NCBI GenBank assembly: GCA_002840715.1
Contig: PHBW01000003.1
Span: forward strand, 62,001 to 126,000
Origin: Chloroflexi bacterium HGW-Chloroflexi-4
GTDB lineage: Bacteria > Chloroflexota > Anaerolineae > Anaerolineales > Anaerolineaceae
Direction: 5' to 3'
DNA: 64,000 nt
A model generated the notes under the pieces. That model was not told the origin of the DNA. It made no database searches and saw only the letters and a program-made list of their open reading frames with translations. The first letter of the stretch is position 1. The number at the start of each line of letters is the position of its first letter. The translations under genes were made by a program, and so were the position numbers. This document shows, one piece after another, positions 51,298-61,300 of this stretch.

Positions 51298-52029
51298 TTG
51301 AAAAAGTTTATTTTGGGTATTGTATTTGTTGTTTTAATCGCTGGATTTGCTGTATATGTGATGTTAAATAATGGAAAGTCAAAAATAGATGTTGATCTTA
51401 CACGACAGAATGTGGTTTCAAAAACGGTGGATTACATAGAAACCATACCTAATTTGACTCAGACGCCCAAAATTACTCCAACGTTGACTTTTACGCCAAA
51501 ACCCACTGTTAAACCAACATCAACTTTTACTCCTGATTACAGCCAGATTGAGTTTTTGAATTTTGACGCAGTTTATAATGCCAGTTCGAGGTTTGAGTTT
51601 GAGATGAATGAACTTACTGGCAATTATTATGCTTCAGGTCGGATTAATGATGGTGTATTAATTTCTTATAAATGCGAGTTTCGGACGGATAAACCCACTC
51701 ATTTGGTTTGCTCAAGCGGTCCACTTCCATTTGATACAAAAGTTAACTTGCAACTCTATGAAGAATCCACCAATGAATTAGTTTTCAGCTATCAGATACT
51801 GTACAATTTTGTGTCTCATGGAGAAGTAATACCATCACCCACTGGGGTTATTTGTGAAGGTGAACCACAATGGAATGGCAAAATTCCAGCCCATCAATTG
51901 GGTGTGGGTTGTTTTGCCATGTCTTGTTGGCAAAATGGACAATATCTTTGGGGAACTGATAATACATGTCGAGAACCTTGGCCTTTTGTATGGAAATATG
52001 AACACCCTCTAAATATACCGACGCCATAA
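51298..52029 (+). CDS. Membrane-anchored protein with Thr/Pro-rich linker, unknown function
   Basis: Protein of 243 residues starting at TTG with CAAGGAA seven to eight bases upstream. An N-terminal helix (FILGIVFVVLIAGFAVYVML) without lipobox should act as membrane anchor; residues about 50-80 form a T/P-rich stalk (TPKITPTLTFTPKPTVKP). The outer domain has paired cysteines (YKCEF/LVCSS, VICEG, VGCFAMSCW, NTCREPW) that probably make disulfides, and a beta-rich look. I do not recognise a family. It stands alone between the acyl-AMP ligase gene and the diguanylate cyclase. Confidence 0.75.
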   Translation: MKKFILGIVFVVLIAGFAVYVMLNNGKSKIDVDLTRQNVVSKTVDYIETIPNLTQTPKITPTLTFTPKPTVKPTSTFTPDYSQIEFLNFDAVYNASSRFEFEMNELTGNYYASGRINDGVLISYKCEFRTDKPTHLVCSSGPLPFDTKVNLQLYEESTNELVFSYQILYNFVSHGEVIPSPTGVICEGEPQWNGKIPAHQLGVGCFAMSCWQNGQYLWGTDNTCREPWPFVWKYEHPLNIPTP

Positions 52030-52090
52030 TATCAAGAAGTCATACAATCATTAATATTTCTTAATGTCATAATCTGATGAAAATATTTAC

Positions 52091-52122
52091 GATGCCTTTA
52101 CATGTAAATCATTAAAGGCATC
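52091..52122. other. Hairpin between the TP-linker gene and the diguanylate cyclase
   Basis: GATGCCTTTA (52091-52100) pairs perfectly with TAAAGGCATC (52113-52122), 12-nt loop; TATAAT follows at 52123-52128. It may be a weak terminator or a regulator site at the cyclase promoter; no T-run is present. Confidence 0.5.
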
Positions 52123-52215
52123 TATAATTGATATGCAAGGTGAAATTAGAGGACGATATTTCAGATTAATCGATCGCTTCATAGTGTATTGAAACCTTGA
52201 TAAGGCTGCCTTTGT

Positions 52216-53232
52216 ATGGTTCAAGAGTATAACAAAATTGCTACAACAGAATATGCATCGGCCGAAAGAATGGATCGGGAAGGCTTGCTCCATCAGTACC
52301 ATCTATGGGCGGGTCAACTTCCGACAATGTTGATCGGCAATTCAATGCCCGGTTTAATCCTTGTATTAAATGAGTATAGGCAGATTGTTTTTTCCAATGA
52401 TCAATTTACACAACTCGGCAATTACACTTCATTTGAAGATTATTTAGGGTTAAGGCCAGGCGAACTTCTAAAGTGTGGTCGTGCACTTGAATCTGATTTG
52501 GGCTGCGGCACAACCCGCTTTTGTGCCACCTGTGGTGCAGTCAATGCTGTTCTGACAAGCATTAATGGTATGAAAGACGTTCAGGAATGTACCATTCAGC
52601 GGGGTAAAGAAAATATACCTTTACATTTGCGCGTATGGACAACACCTGTAGATTTATGCGAAGAAAAATTTGTGATCTTTTCTATTCAGGACATTTCACT
52701 TGAAAAAGAAAACGCCAAGTTGTTAGAGCAAGTTCAAAGATTAGCGATCATGGATCCATTGACTGAAATTTATAATCGCAGGATATTTTTTGACGTGGCA
52801 AATCGCGAAATTGTCCGTTCCATACGCTACCATAATCCTTTTTCTGTGGTCATGATTGATCTTGACCGCCTAAAACAGGTTAACGATACCTATGGACATC
52901 CCGCTGGAGATGCAGTTCTCAAAGAAGCTGTAAGAGTGATAACGGCAAATCTACGCGAGATTGATACCTTTGCCAGGTATGGTGGCGACGAGTTTATTGT
53001 ATTGTTGCCGGAAACCGGATTGGTGGGTGGACAAAAAGTAGCGGACCGCATCATGGCAGCAGGCGATCAAACGCTCTATACCTTCAAAGATTTCGAAATT
53101 CCGGTCGCTTTTTCTGCCGGTGTGGCAGAGTTTGAGTTTGAAGGAGACCATGATATTGACGATGTCGTTGCGCGTGCGGATAAAGAGTTGTACATCATCA
53201 AAAATCGTAGAAAACAAGGTCAATTAGATTAA
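52216..53232 (+). CDS. Diguanylate cyclase with cysteine-rich PAS domain
   Basis: Cyclic-di-GMP synthase of 338 residues. The C-terminal GGDEF domain (about 172-330) is intact: DPLTEIYNRRIF, MIDLDRLKQVNDTYGHPAGD and RYGGDEF at 254-260. The RxxD product-inhibition site is present five residues before GGDEF (Arg247, Asp250). The N-terminal PAS-like domain (about 40-160) carries Cys87, Cys97, Cys103 and Cys106 in a CG...GCGTTRFCATCGA arrangement, suggesting metal, haem or redox sensing. No membrane segments. Stand-alone gene at the edge of an AT-rich tract. Confidence 0.92.
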   Translation: MVQEYNKIATTEYASAERMDREGLLHQYHLWAGQLPTMLIGNSMPGLILVLNEYRQIVFSNDQFTQLGNYTSFEDYLGLRPGELLKCGRALESDLGCGTTRFCATCGAVNAVLTSINGMKDVQECTIQRGKENIPLHLRVWTTPVDLCEEKFVIFSIQDISLEKENAKLLEQVQRLAIMDPLTEIYNRRIFFDVANREIVRSIRYHNPFSVVMIDLDRLKQVNDTYGHPAGDAVLKEAVRVITANLREIDTFARYGGDEFIVLLPETGLVGGQKVADRIMAAGDQTLYTFKDFEIPVAFSAGVAEFEFEGDHDIDDVVARADKELYIIKNRRKQGQLD

Positions 53233-54053
53233 ATTGAAAATACGTACTTCTTGTCCAGAAATTAAATGGTGCGTATAAATAATTAGTTTTTTCCTAAGGT
53301 AAAGAAATTCTTCAAGTATTGATCCGTGTTTTATTCTTAGTAAACTAAAAATGTGTATTTGTATTGAAAATCTTGCAAGTTAGTAAAACTCAGAGAATTT
53401 GCTCTTGAAATTGACAGATGAATAATATTTTATTAATTCAACTATCGAAATACTTCTAAATCTTAATTATTTTAAAAAACTCCTTTGTTGTTCAAAAAAC
53501 ATTTTTCCTTATCTGTACCATGAATATGTCCCATTAACCAATCAGCAAGAATTTTATAAAACCTTATTATTCACTTTTTCATCTGTTGACTGAAATCTTT
53601 CTCTAGAATCGTTATTCTTGTTTTACTATAATCTATGGTCTTGGCTATTTATTTCTGCACCATAAAATCTAAACATAGTAAAAACTTCTTCCTCTGATTT
53701 AAAACGGTTGATAGCGTCATGTTAAAGATCTTTATTTATTTTTCCTAATATCTTTTTTGAGCCACTACTATTAAATATTCCAACTATTTTGTTCAAGAAA
53801 GATAATAATTTTTTATGTTGATCGTCAAATAATCTATGACAAAACATAATATTCTTCCTTCCATTCTGTCTTGTACATCTAATACTCTTTTGCTAATTGG
53901 AAAAGTAACGCCACTTTGTTACATTATTTATATAATTCCATTTATGATTTCTAAATTAGTTATTCAGATCATTTATTCTTATCATTTGCGTGACCTAAGA
54001 GAAGCCCTTATAATCAATCAATAATAACATTCCAAACTGGGAGAAGAGACTTC
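53233..54053. other. AT-rich tract, mostly non-coding, with a decayed gene
   Basis: About 820 bp of very AT-rich sequence between the cyclase and the aminopeptidase. No intact gene is supported; a 62-codon frame at 53836-54024 runs across the pseudogene and has no family features. Inside lies a hemerythrin pseudogene (53472-53878, minus). Bases 53233-53471 show nothing recognisable. A possible aminopeptidase promoter is TTGCGT (53986-53991), 17 bp, TATAAT (54009-54014). Confidence 0.6.
53472..53878 (-). pseudogene. Decayed bacteriohemerythrin gene
   Basis: Read on the minus strand in three frames this 407-bp stretch gives a full-length hemerythrin of about 135 codons. From the ATG at 53878: TEWKEEYYVLS then TAG (53834-53836). 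One frame over: DDQHKKLLSFLNKIVG ... LGKINKDL, TAA (53722-53724), then DAINRFKSEEEVFTMFRFYGAEIN, SQDHRL and TAG. In the third frame: RFYKILADWLMGHIHGTDKEKCFLN ... GVF and a stop at 53472. These match the conserved W..EY, D.QHK.L, F..EE..M, H and WL..HI..TDK elements of the oxygen- or NO-binding di-iron fold. At least two frameshifts and three in-frame stops mean it is dead. Confidence 0.82.
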
Positions 54054-55160
54054 ATGGTCGATCAACGTGTTGAAAAACTGGCAGATTTAATGGTCAATTA
54101 TTCTTTGGGGATAAAACCAAACGAAAAAGTCTTAATTCGTGCACATACCGTTGCTGAACCATTAATTAAAGAGTTAAATAAAAAAGTTCTTAATGCCGGA
54201 GCCCATCCATTCCTTTTATTGGAGTTCCCGGGGATTGAAGGCGACCTGGTGAGGTACGGAAGTGATGAACAGATTGAATATATTCATGAGCCGATGAAGG
54301 TGCTCTATGGCACGTATGATTGCCTTATCCGTGTTCTGGCGGATGATAATACGCGCGCTCTTGCCAATGTAGATTCTGATAAAATGACGAAATTTGCCAA
54401 GGCTCGCGGTCCACTGATGAAGACTTATATGGATCGAGCCGCGAAGGGTGACCTGCGTTGGGTATTAACGGCGTTCCCGACCAATGCTTTTGCCCAGGAT
54501 GCAGATATGAGCCTGGAGGAATACGAAGATTTTGTCTACGGCGCATGCATGCCTGATCAAAAAGACCCGGTGGGCTATTGGAAGCGATTCTCAGAGAAAC
54601 AAGCACAGTTAGTCAACTGGTTGAAGGGAAAGAAAAACGTTCATCTGATCAGCAAAGATACAGATTTGCGGCTGAGCATCGAAGGGCGCACCTTCATTAA
54701 CTGTGATGCCAGAGTGAATGTGCCTGATGGTGAAATCTACACCGGCCCGGTGGAAGACAGCATGGAAGGGCACGTCAGTTTCTCATATCCGACCATTTAC
54801 AACACGCGTGAAGTCAATGGTGTGCAGCTTGATTTCAAAAAAGGTAAAGTGGTCAAAGCCTCCGCTTCAAAGAATGAAGAATTTTTAATTAAGACGCTTG
54901 ACACCGACGAAGGCAGCCGTTATGTTGGTGAGTTTGCCATTGGCACAAACGAAGGCATTCAAAAATTTACCCGCCAGATTCTCTTTGATGAAAAAATCGG
55001 CGGCTCTTTTCACATGGCGCTCGGCAAGGGTTATCCTCAATCCGGCAGCAAGGCTAATTCTGCCATCCATTGGGATATGATCTGTGACATGCGCGAAGGC
55101 CAGATCTGGGTGGATGATGTGTTATTTTATGAAAATGGCAAGTTTATGGTGGAAGGTTAG
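54054..55160 (+). CDS. M29-family (AmpS/PepS-type) aminopeptidase
   Basis: Cytoplasmic metallo-aminopeptidase of 368 residues. Metal and catalytic positions of the M29 family are visible: the Glu in PDGEIYTGPVEDS, the Glu in GEFAIGTN, Tyr and His in SFHMALGKGYPQSG, and His/Asp in SAIHWDMICDMR. The N-terminal domain (EKLADLMVNYSLGIKPNEKVLIRAHTVAEPL) is standard. It begins with GGGAGAAGAG ribosome-site sequence and ends at a terminator, so it is monocistronic. Confidence 0.93.
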   Translation: MVDQRVEKLADLMVNYSLGIKPNEKVLIRAHTVAEPLIKELNKKVLNAGAHPFLLLEFPGIEGDLVRYGSDEQIEYIHEPMKVLYGTYDCLIRVLADDNTRALANVDSDKMTKFAKARGPLMKTYMDRAAKGDLRWVLTAFPTNAFAQDADMSLEEYEDFVYGACMPDQKDPVGYWKRFSEKQAQLVNWLKGKKNVHLISKDTDLRLSIEGRTFINCDARVNVPDGEIYTGPVEDSMEGHVSFSYPTIYNTREVNGVQLDFKKGKVVKASASKNEEFLIKTLDTDEGSRYVGEFAIGTNEGIQKFTRQILFDEKIGGSFHMALGKGYPQSGSKANSAIHWDMICDMREGQIWVDDVLFYENGKFMVEG

Positions 55161-55200
55161 CCTTTGATCAATATGGCAAAAAATGTTTTATAGATTAATT

Positions 55201-55244
55201 AATGCTTAAGTCTTAAAACTTAGGCATTATTTATTGCTTTTTTT
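55201..55244 (+). terminator. Intrinsic terminator after the aminopeptidase gene
   Basis: AATGCTTAAGT (55201-55211) pairs with ACTTAGGCATT (55218-55228) with one G-U pair and a 6-nt loop; ATTTATTGCTTTTTTT follows. Confidence 0.72.
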
Positions 55245-55318
55245 GACATCATCATTGATAATCTATTGGTTTAAAACCTTATTCGTTTTCTAATTATTGT
55301 TTGAGTAGAGGTTACTAT

Positions 55319-58300
55319 ATGTTGAAGTGGTATTCAACCAGAGTAGGGTTATTATTTCTTTTCCGTATCTTACTGGCCATCAATATTTTATTTGGTTTTT
55401 TCTCGACAACACCACAACCTGTCTTTGCAGCAGCCGGATTAACGATCACGCCAATAACGTGGAACATCGTTGGTTTGGATTCAAATAACCCTGCCACTGG
55501 CCCTAACGAATTTCCTGTAGGTGTAAAAGTTTGTAATATAAGCGCCTCAACTTTAACTGTTTCTTCTACATTTATATGGGATAGCAGCGATCCGTATATC
55601 AATTTACGACCTGGATCCAAGACATCTTATACAGGGGCGGATGCAATAATTCTGGCTGCAGGCAATTGTACAGATTTCTATTATGAAGTCGAAATTACGC
55701 GCACCTCTGCTGCTTATAATCACACGCGAAAATATCATATAACTGCTTCTGCAGTTGGAGTTGATACAGTCAGCACGCCCATTCCTCGCGAAATATTTGT
55801 TGAACACCTGGTTTCTCAAAACCGAAATACCACTGATCACATTTCTTATGCAGAAGGAATTGCACCATCTTCCTTTACGGATGTTTATACCGGTGGCACA
55901 ATGACACTTCAGGTTGGTAATACCTACACCATTAAATTGTATGGTGGTACAGCAACGGGTGGATATAACCAACTCGAGGAATTTGTTAGTTTACCCAATA
56001 CGCTTTTTCAAATCATTTCTGCAAAATCAGATTATGCTGTAGATACTTCGCCATATGTAAGCAATCCAAACCCAAGCCTATATGGTGATGGTTGCCTTTG
56101 GGATAATGACCCCACCAGCCCATCATATCGTTCTTGTACAGGAGATGATGGCAAAATAGGTGGTAATTCGGTTGTTACAACGTATGTAGTAAAGATTTTG
56201 TCTAGTTCCGGTTCAACGATGATGTTGAACACCTTGATTTATGATTTTTCAGGAAGCAGTTTTCATTACAATGCCGATTTCGAAACCTCTGGCATCTTTG
56301 TTGAAGTTACTGATCCGGCTTTTGACTTAATTATTAGTAAAAGCTTTGTTCCAGCGGTGATAACAGCCGGAAGTACTTCCATTTTGAACTTCAGTATCAC
56401 AAATCCGACTGCAGTGGATGTGTCGGATGTTAACTTTACAGATACACTTCCCACAACTCCAGGGGCGATGACAACATCGATTGCGAGTGCAGCCGATTAT
56501 TCGACAACAAATTGCGGTACACCGGCTTTTGCACCAGGAAATAATGACACAAGCTTGACCTTCACTGGCGGAACCATTGCGGCAGGAGCAACCTGTGTCA
56601 TTACAGTAAAAGTGAAAGTACCAGCCGACCCTACAAGCGGAACTTACATTAACACTTCAGATCCACTATATGTCGGCACCACTAATACTGGAAAAAATGC
56701 CACAGCATCTTTAACCCTTTCAAAGAGTGGAACAGGCGGATCAACCTGTATTAATACAGCAACTCTTGCTAAATGGACTTTTCCGACAGGTTCTTCCTTA
56801 ACAACGCCTGCACAGGACATTTCACCAGCCGGATTAGTGACTGGTTCTGCAAATCAGACAGTCAATGGCGTTGCAGCTGCAACATCTGATTCTTACGTTG
56901 CTGACGGCACACTTGCCTGGATTACAAAAGGATATAGCTCTGCTCAAACGGTAAGTCAAAATACGACTTTTACAGTTCCTCAGACGGCGTCTCCGTACGG
57001 AGACGTGTCAATTTCGTTGGCTTATAAGGTCGGTAGCAGTTGGCCAGTCACGGCAAGAATCTACATTGATTCAAGCGCCAATGGCGGAGCCTATACAAGT
57101 ATATTTAATCAAGTGATCCCAGATGTGGTTTATCATTCCATAGGAACCATCAAAGCAACGACGACAGGGTCAACAAATACAACCTTTCGAATTACAACTT
57201 CTGGAGCACAAAATAACCAGGCATTATTCTATATTGATAATGTAACCATCACTGCTTGTACAGAATATGGCAATCCGGAACCTCCAACCTTATCAAAATC
57301 ATTTTCTCCAACAACAGTTCCTGTAAATGGGACTGCTTCAACCTTAACCTTCAACATTACAAATCCCAATGGAAGCCCCGTAACCGGTGTGGAATTCGAT
57401 GACAATCTTCCGCAAGGACTGGTAATTGGCAATACTGTTACCACTCCTGCCTCCACCACATGTACAGCCGGTACAATTTCTGCTAACACTGGTGGATCAT
57501 TGGTCACATTCAGATCTGGAACAGTACAACCTGCGGGTTGTGTAGTAACAGTGCCAGTAATTACTACCTTGGCTGGGGATCATATCAATACCAGTGGATA
57601 CATTACTTCAACCGAAGGAGGAACGAACACCACTTCTTCTGGTTTTGGTACAGCGACTTTGACGGGCATATTGCCACCTGAAATTTCAAAAGAGTTTACT
57701 TCTCCAATTCTTTCAGGCGGCACTTCAACCCTAACTTTTTATATTACAAATCCAAATCCTGATTATGCTCTTACAGGAGTATCTTTCACGGATACTTTTC
57801 CAACATCACCTGGAAATATGGTGATTGCTCCCACACCCGGAGCAACTTATAGTGATGGATCAATTGATGCCAAGATCGACTGCGGTTCTGGCACGATCAC
57901 TTCTCCTACTGCAGGTGCCAATTCCATCTCTTTCTCAGGGGGAACAATACCGGCTGATGGATTGTGCATAGTTAATGTTAATGTAACCGCGTCTACTGTT
58001 GGAACCTATACCAACACGACAAGTAACGTATCTTCTACGAATGGTGGAACCGGCTCATCCGCAAGTGCAGACCTGCGAGTCAATCAGGCGATACCAAGCA
58101 TCAATCTTTTAAAACAGATATCGACAAGTGGAACCGGCCCCTGGTATAGTTTCTTAACGGTTTCTGCCGAAACGCCACTCTATTATCGTTTTGTCGTGGA
58201 AAATACAGGAAATGTGCCCCTCAATAATATCGGAATCAATGATCCATTACTCAATACATCAAGCTGCAGCTTCACGAATCCACTTGCGGCTGGATCTACA

Positions 58301-61300
58301 ACCGAATGTGTTCTTGGACCCAGCCTGGCGTCTTCAACTTTGGGAACCTATCCAAACACCGCAAAAGCACGCGGTTCTTACCTGACAACTTATTATGAAT
58401 CGTCTCCATCCACGGCAAGTTATGCATTGCCTGCCCCAGATTTAAGTTTAACTAAAACTAATGACATTGGTGGCAGTGTAACCGGAACAGATTCCTCTTT
58501 TTCATGGTCTTTGTTGGTAAAAAACAGCCGTTATGGCGATCCTGCCATTTTTGATTCTGGCGATGTCATTATAAGAGATTATCTCCCTTCAGGTCCAACC
58601 TATAATTCTACGGTTAGTGTAATCTCGGACGCAGTGGTGCCTACCGGGACGGGAACCATCACCTGTTCAATCAGTGCAGATGTGTTGACCTGCCTGGCAC
58701 AAGGTGGAACAGTTATCCTCGATGCTGATGCCTCGTTTACAGCAGTGATTAATATAACTTCTGTAAACAATTCCGGAGATTTGGTGAATCCAACTGGTGG
58801 AGATTGTCTAGTTGATCCCGACAACAATATTCAAGAAAGCAACGAAACCAATAATTCTACTTCAGATATGGTCACTGTAAATGTGCCCGGTACTGTTGAT
58901 TTGAGATTAACCAAGAGCAACTCTTCCAGTGGTCAAGGTTTGGTTGGTACTCCATTTACCTGGAACCTTACCATTTCAAATACCGGAACCGCCGATGCTG
59001 TTTTTTCTGCTGGTCAAACTATTCTTACTGATAATCTGCCTGGTAACCTTTCGTATGGATCTGCCACGGCAAGCGGTTTCTCGGGAATCACAAATTCAAA
59101 TAAAATCTCCTGTAATATCGCAGGTGATCCCGGTGTATTAACTTGTTTCGCGAACGGTGATGCGGTTACGATTGCTCAAGGCGGTAATTTTACTGTCGGG
59201 TTTAATGTCACACCTGATTCTTCCGGCGATTTTACTAATACTGCCACCATTGATCCAAGCGATTATATTGATGAGAGTAATGAATTAAATAACGACAGTT
59301 CAAACAAAGTGACTGTGACTGCCTATGCTGACCTGGCTGTAACTAAAACCGATGGCGTTTCAAGTATCAATGGGACAGGATCGGCTTCTACAATTTATAC
59401 GATTCTGGTGACCAATAATGGACCATCTTCGGTCACTGGAGCCGTTTTAAAAGATACCATTGGATCGGGTTTATCTGCCACGGCGGTAACCTGTACTGCA
59501 ACAAGCAGTAATACTTGCGGTATTGAGCTGAATTTATCCAATTTGACGGGATTAGGAGGTATAACATTGCCTACTTTGGCTAATGGTGCCTTCTATGAAT
59601 TCACATTAACCGCTGATGTAACAGCGATAAGTGGTAGTATTGAAAATTCCATCAGTGTTACAACACCTACTGGAACACTAGACCCAATTTCCAGTAATAA
59701 TGCTGCCACAGATACTGATACTATTACCCCATCTGCAAATCTTTCGATGACAAAAGAGGATGGTTTAGATTCTGTTGATGCATATGATACAGTAGTCTAC
59801 ACCATAGTAGTGGCGAATGCTGGTCCATCATCGGCAAATGGGGCGGTTTTTACCGATCCCACAGTTTCAAATCTAACCATTTCAGAAGTGACCTGTGGAA
59901 GCGCTGCAGGCAGCGCAGCTTGCCCTTCTGTTGAAAATACTACAATAACTTTAATGAAGGGTAGCGGAATTATCATCCCAACTTTGCCCTCAGGAGGTAG
60001 TGTCACATTTACAGTGACCGGCACAGCAGGTGCCAATGGTAGTATCACCAACCTAGCTAGTATTTTTGCACCGTCTGGAACAACTGATACTGACACCAGT
60101 GATAATTCAGCATCTGATACCACGACCATCACTTCAGCGGCACCTGAACTTTCAATTGTTAAAAGTGTAACCGAGGCTGATTTCAAGGCCGTGGGAGATG
60201 TTCTTCATTATAGTTACGAGGTTACTAATAGTGGAAATATAGCCTTATCCGGACCAGTCTCTGTTAGTGATAATAAATCTTCAGATGAAAGCTGCCCCGA
60301 TGTAAACACCCAGGGGAATGCTGACAACAATTTGGATGTTGGTGAACGCATCACCTGTACTGCGTCTTATACCGTTCAAGCAGCAGATATCACTGCCAAA
60401 TCAGTCACCAATACAGCTTCTGCAACTGCCGATGGGATAACGTCAAATGTGGATAGTGAAACCGTGTATCTCAAAAGCATACACCTCGAAAAAAGTGTAT
60501 TAGAAAGTATATATTCAGCCACAGGTCAAGTGCTGCATTATAGTTTTGTTGTAACAAATAATGGAAACCTATCATTAAGTGGACTGTTGACAATAAATGA
60601 TGATAAAACCATTGATGAAAGCTGCCCTGCGATAACAACAGTAGGCGATAACGATGCATCACTGGATGCTGGCGAGCGTATCACTTGCACTGCAACTTAC
60701 ACAATCCAACAGGGTGATATTGATTCAGGAAGTGTGATAAATAAAGCTACAGCCTCGACGGATGGTGTTACATCCAACGAAGCAACTGTGACCCTGAATG
60801 CTTATCAAAATCCCTTGATTCACGTTGTTAAATCTTCAACCACGACTTCAATTACTGAGGCAGGTCAGGTTGTTCCCTATACCTTTACCGTCACAAATAT
60901 TGGAAATGAAACATTAACAAACATCAGTGTTAACGACCCAAAATGTTCCACATCCATCAGCGAACCTACCGGCGATGAAAATTCGAACAGCAAATTGGAA
61001 GTCAGTGAAACCTGGATCTACACATGCGATCATACCGTGACTCAAGCAGAGGTTGACGCTGGTGGTAATTTATCAAACACAGTAACTGCCGATTCGAATG
61101 AATCCGAGTCTGACACAGATTCGCTTTCAATCCCTATTTCTCAAGATCCACAAATTGAAGTTGTCAAAGATTCAATAACTACTGCTATTACGACAGTCAA
61201 TCAAAGTGTGCCTTACACTTTTACTGTATCAAATATTGGTAACCTAACCCTAACCGGAATTACGATAGGGGACCCGAAGTGTACCAGCGCCATCAACGGA

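Noticed and set aside
53836..54024. 62-codon frame on the plus strand in the AT-rich tract
   Set aside because: It overlaps the start of the hemerythrin pseudogene, has no ribosome site and its hydrophobicity reflects AT-rich codons.
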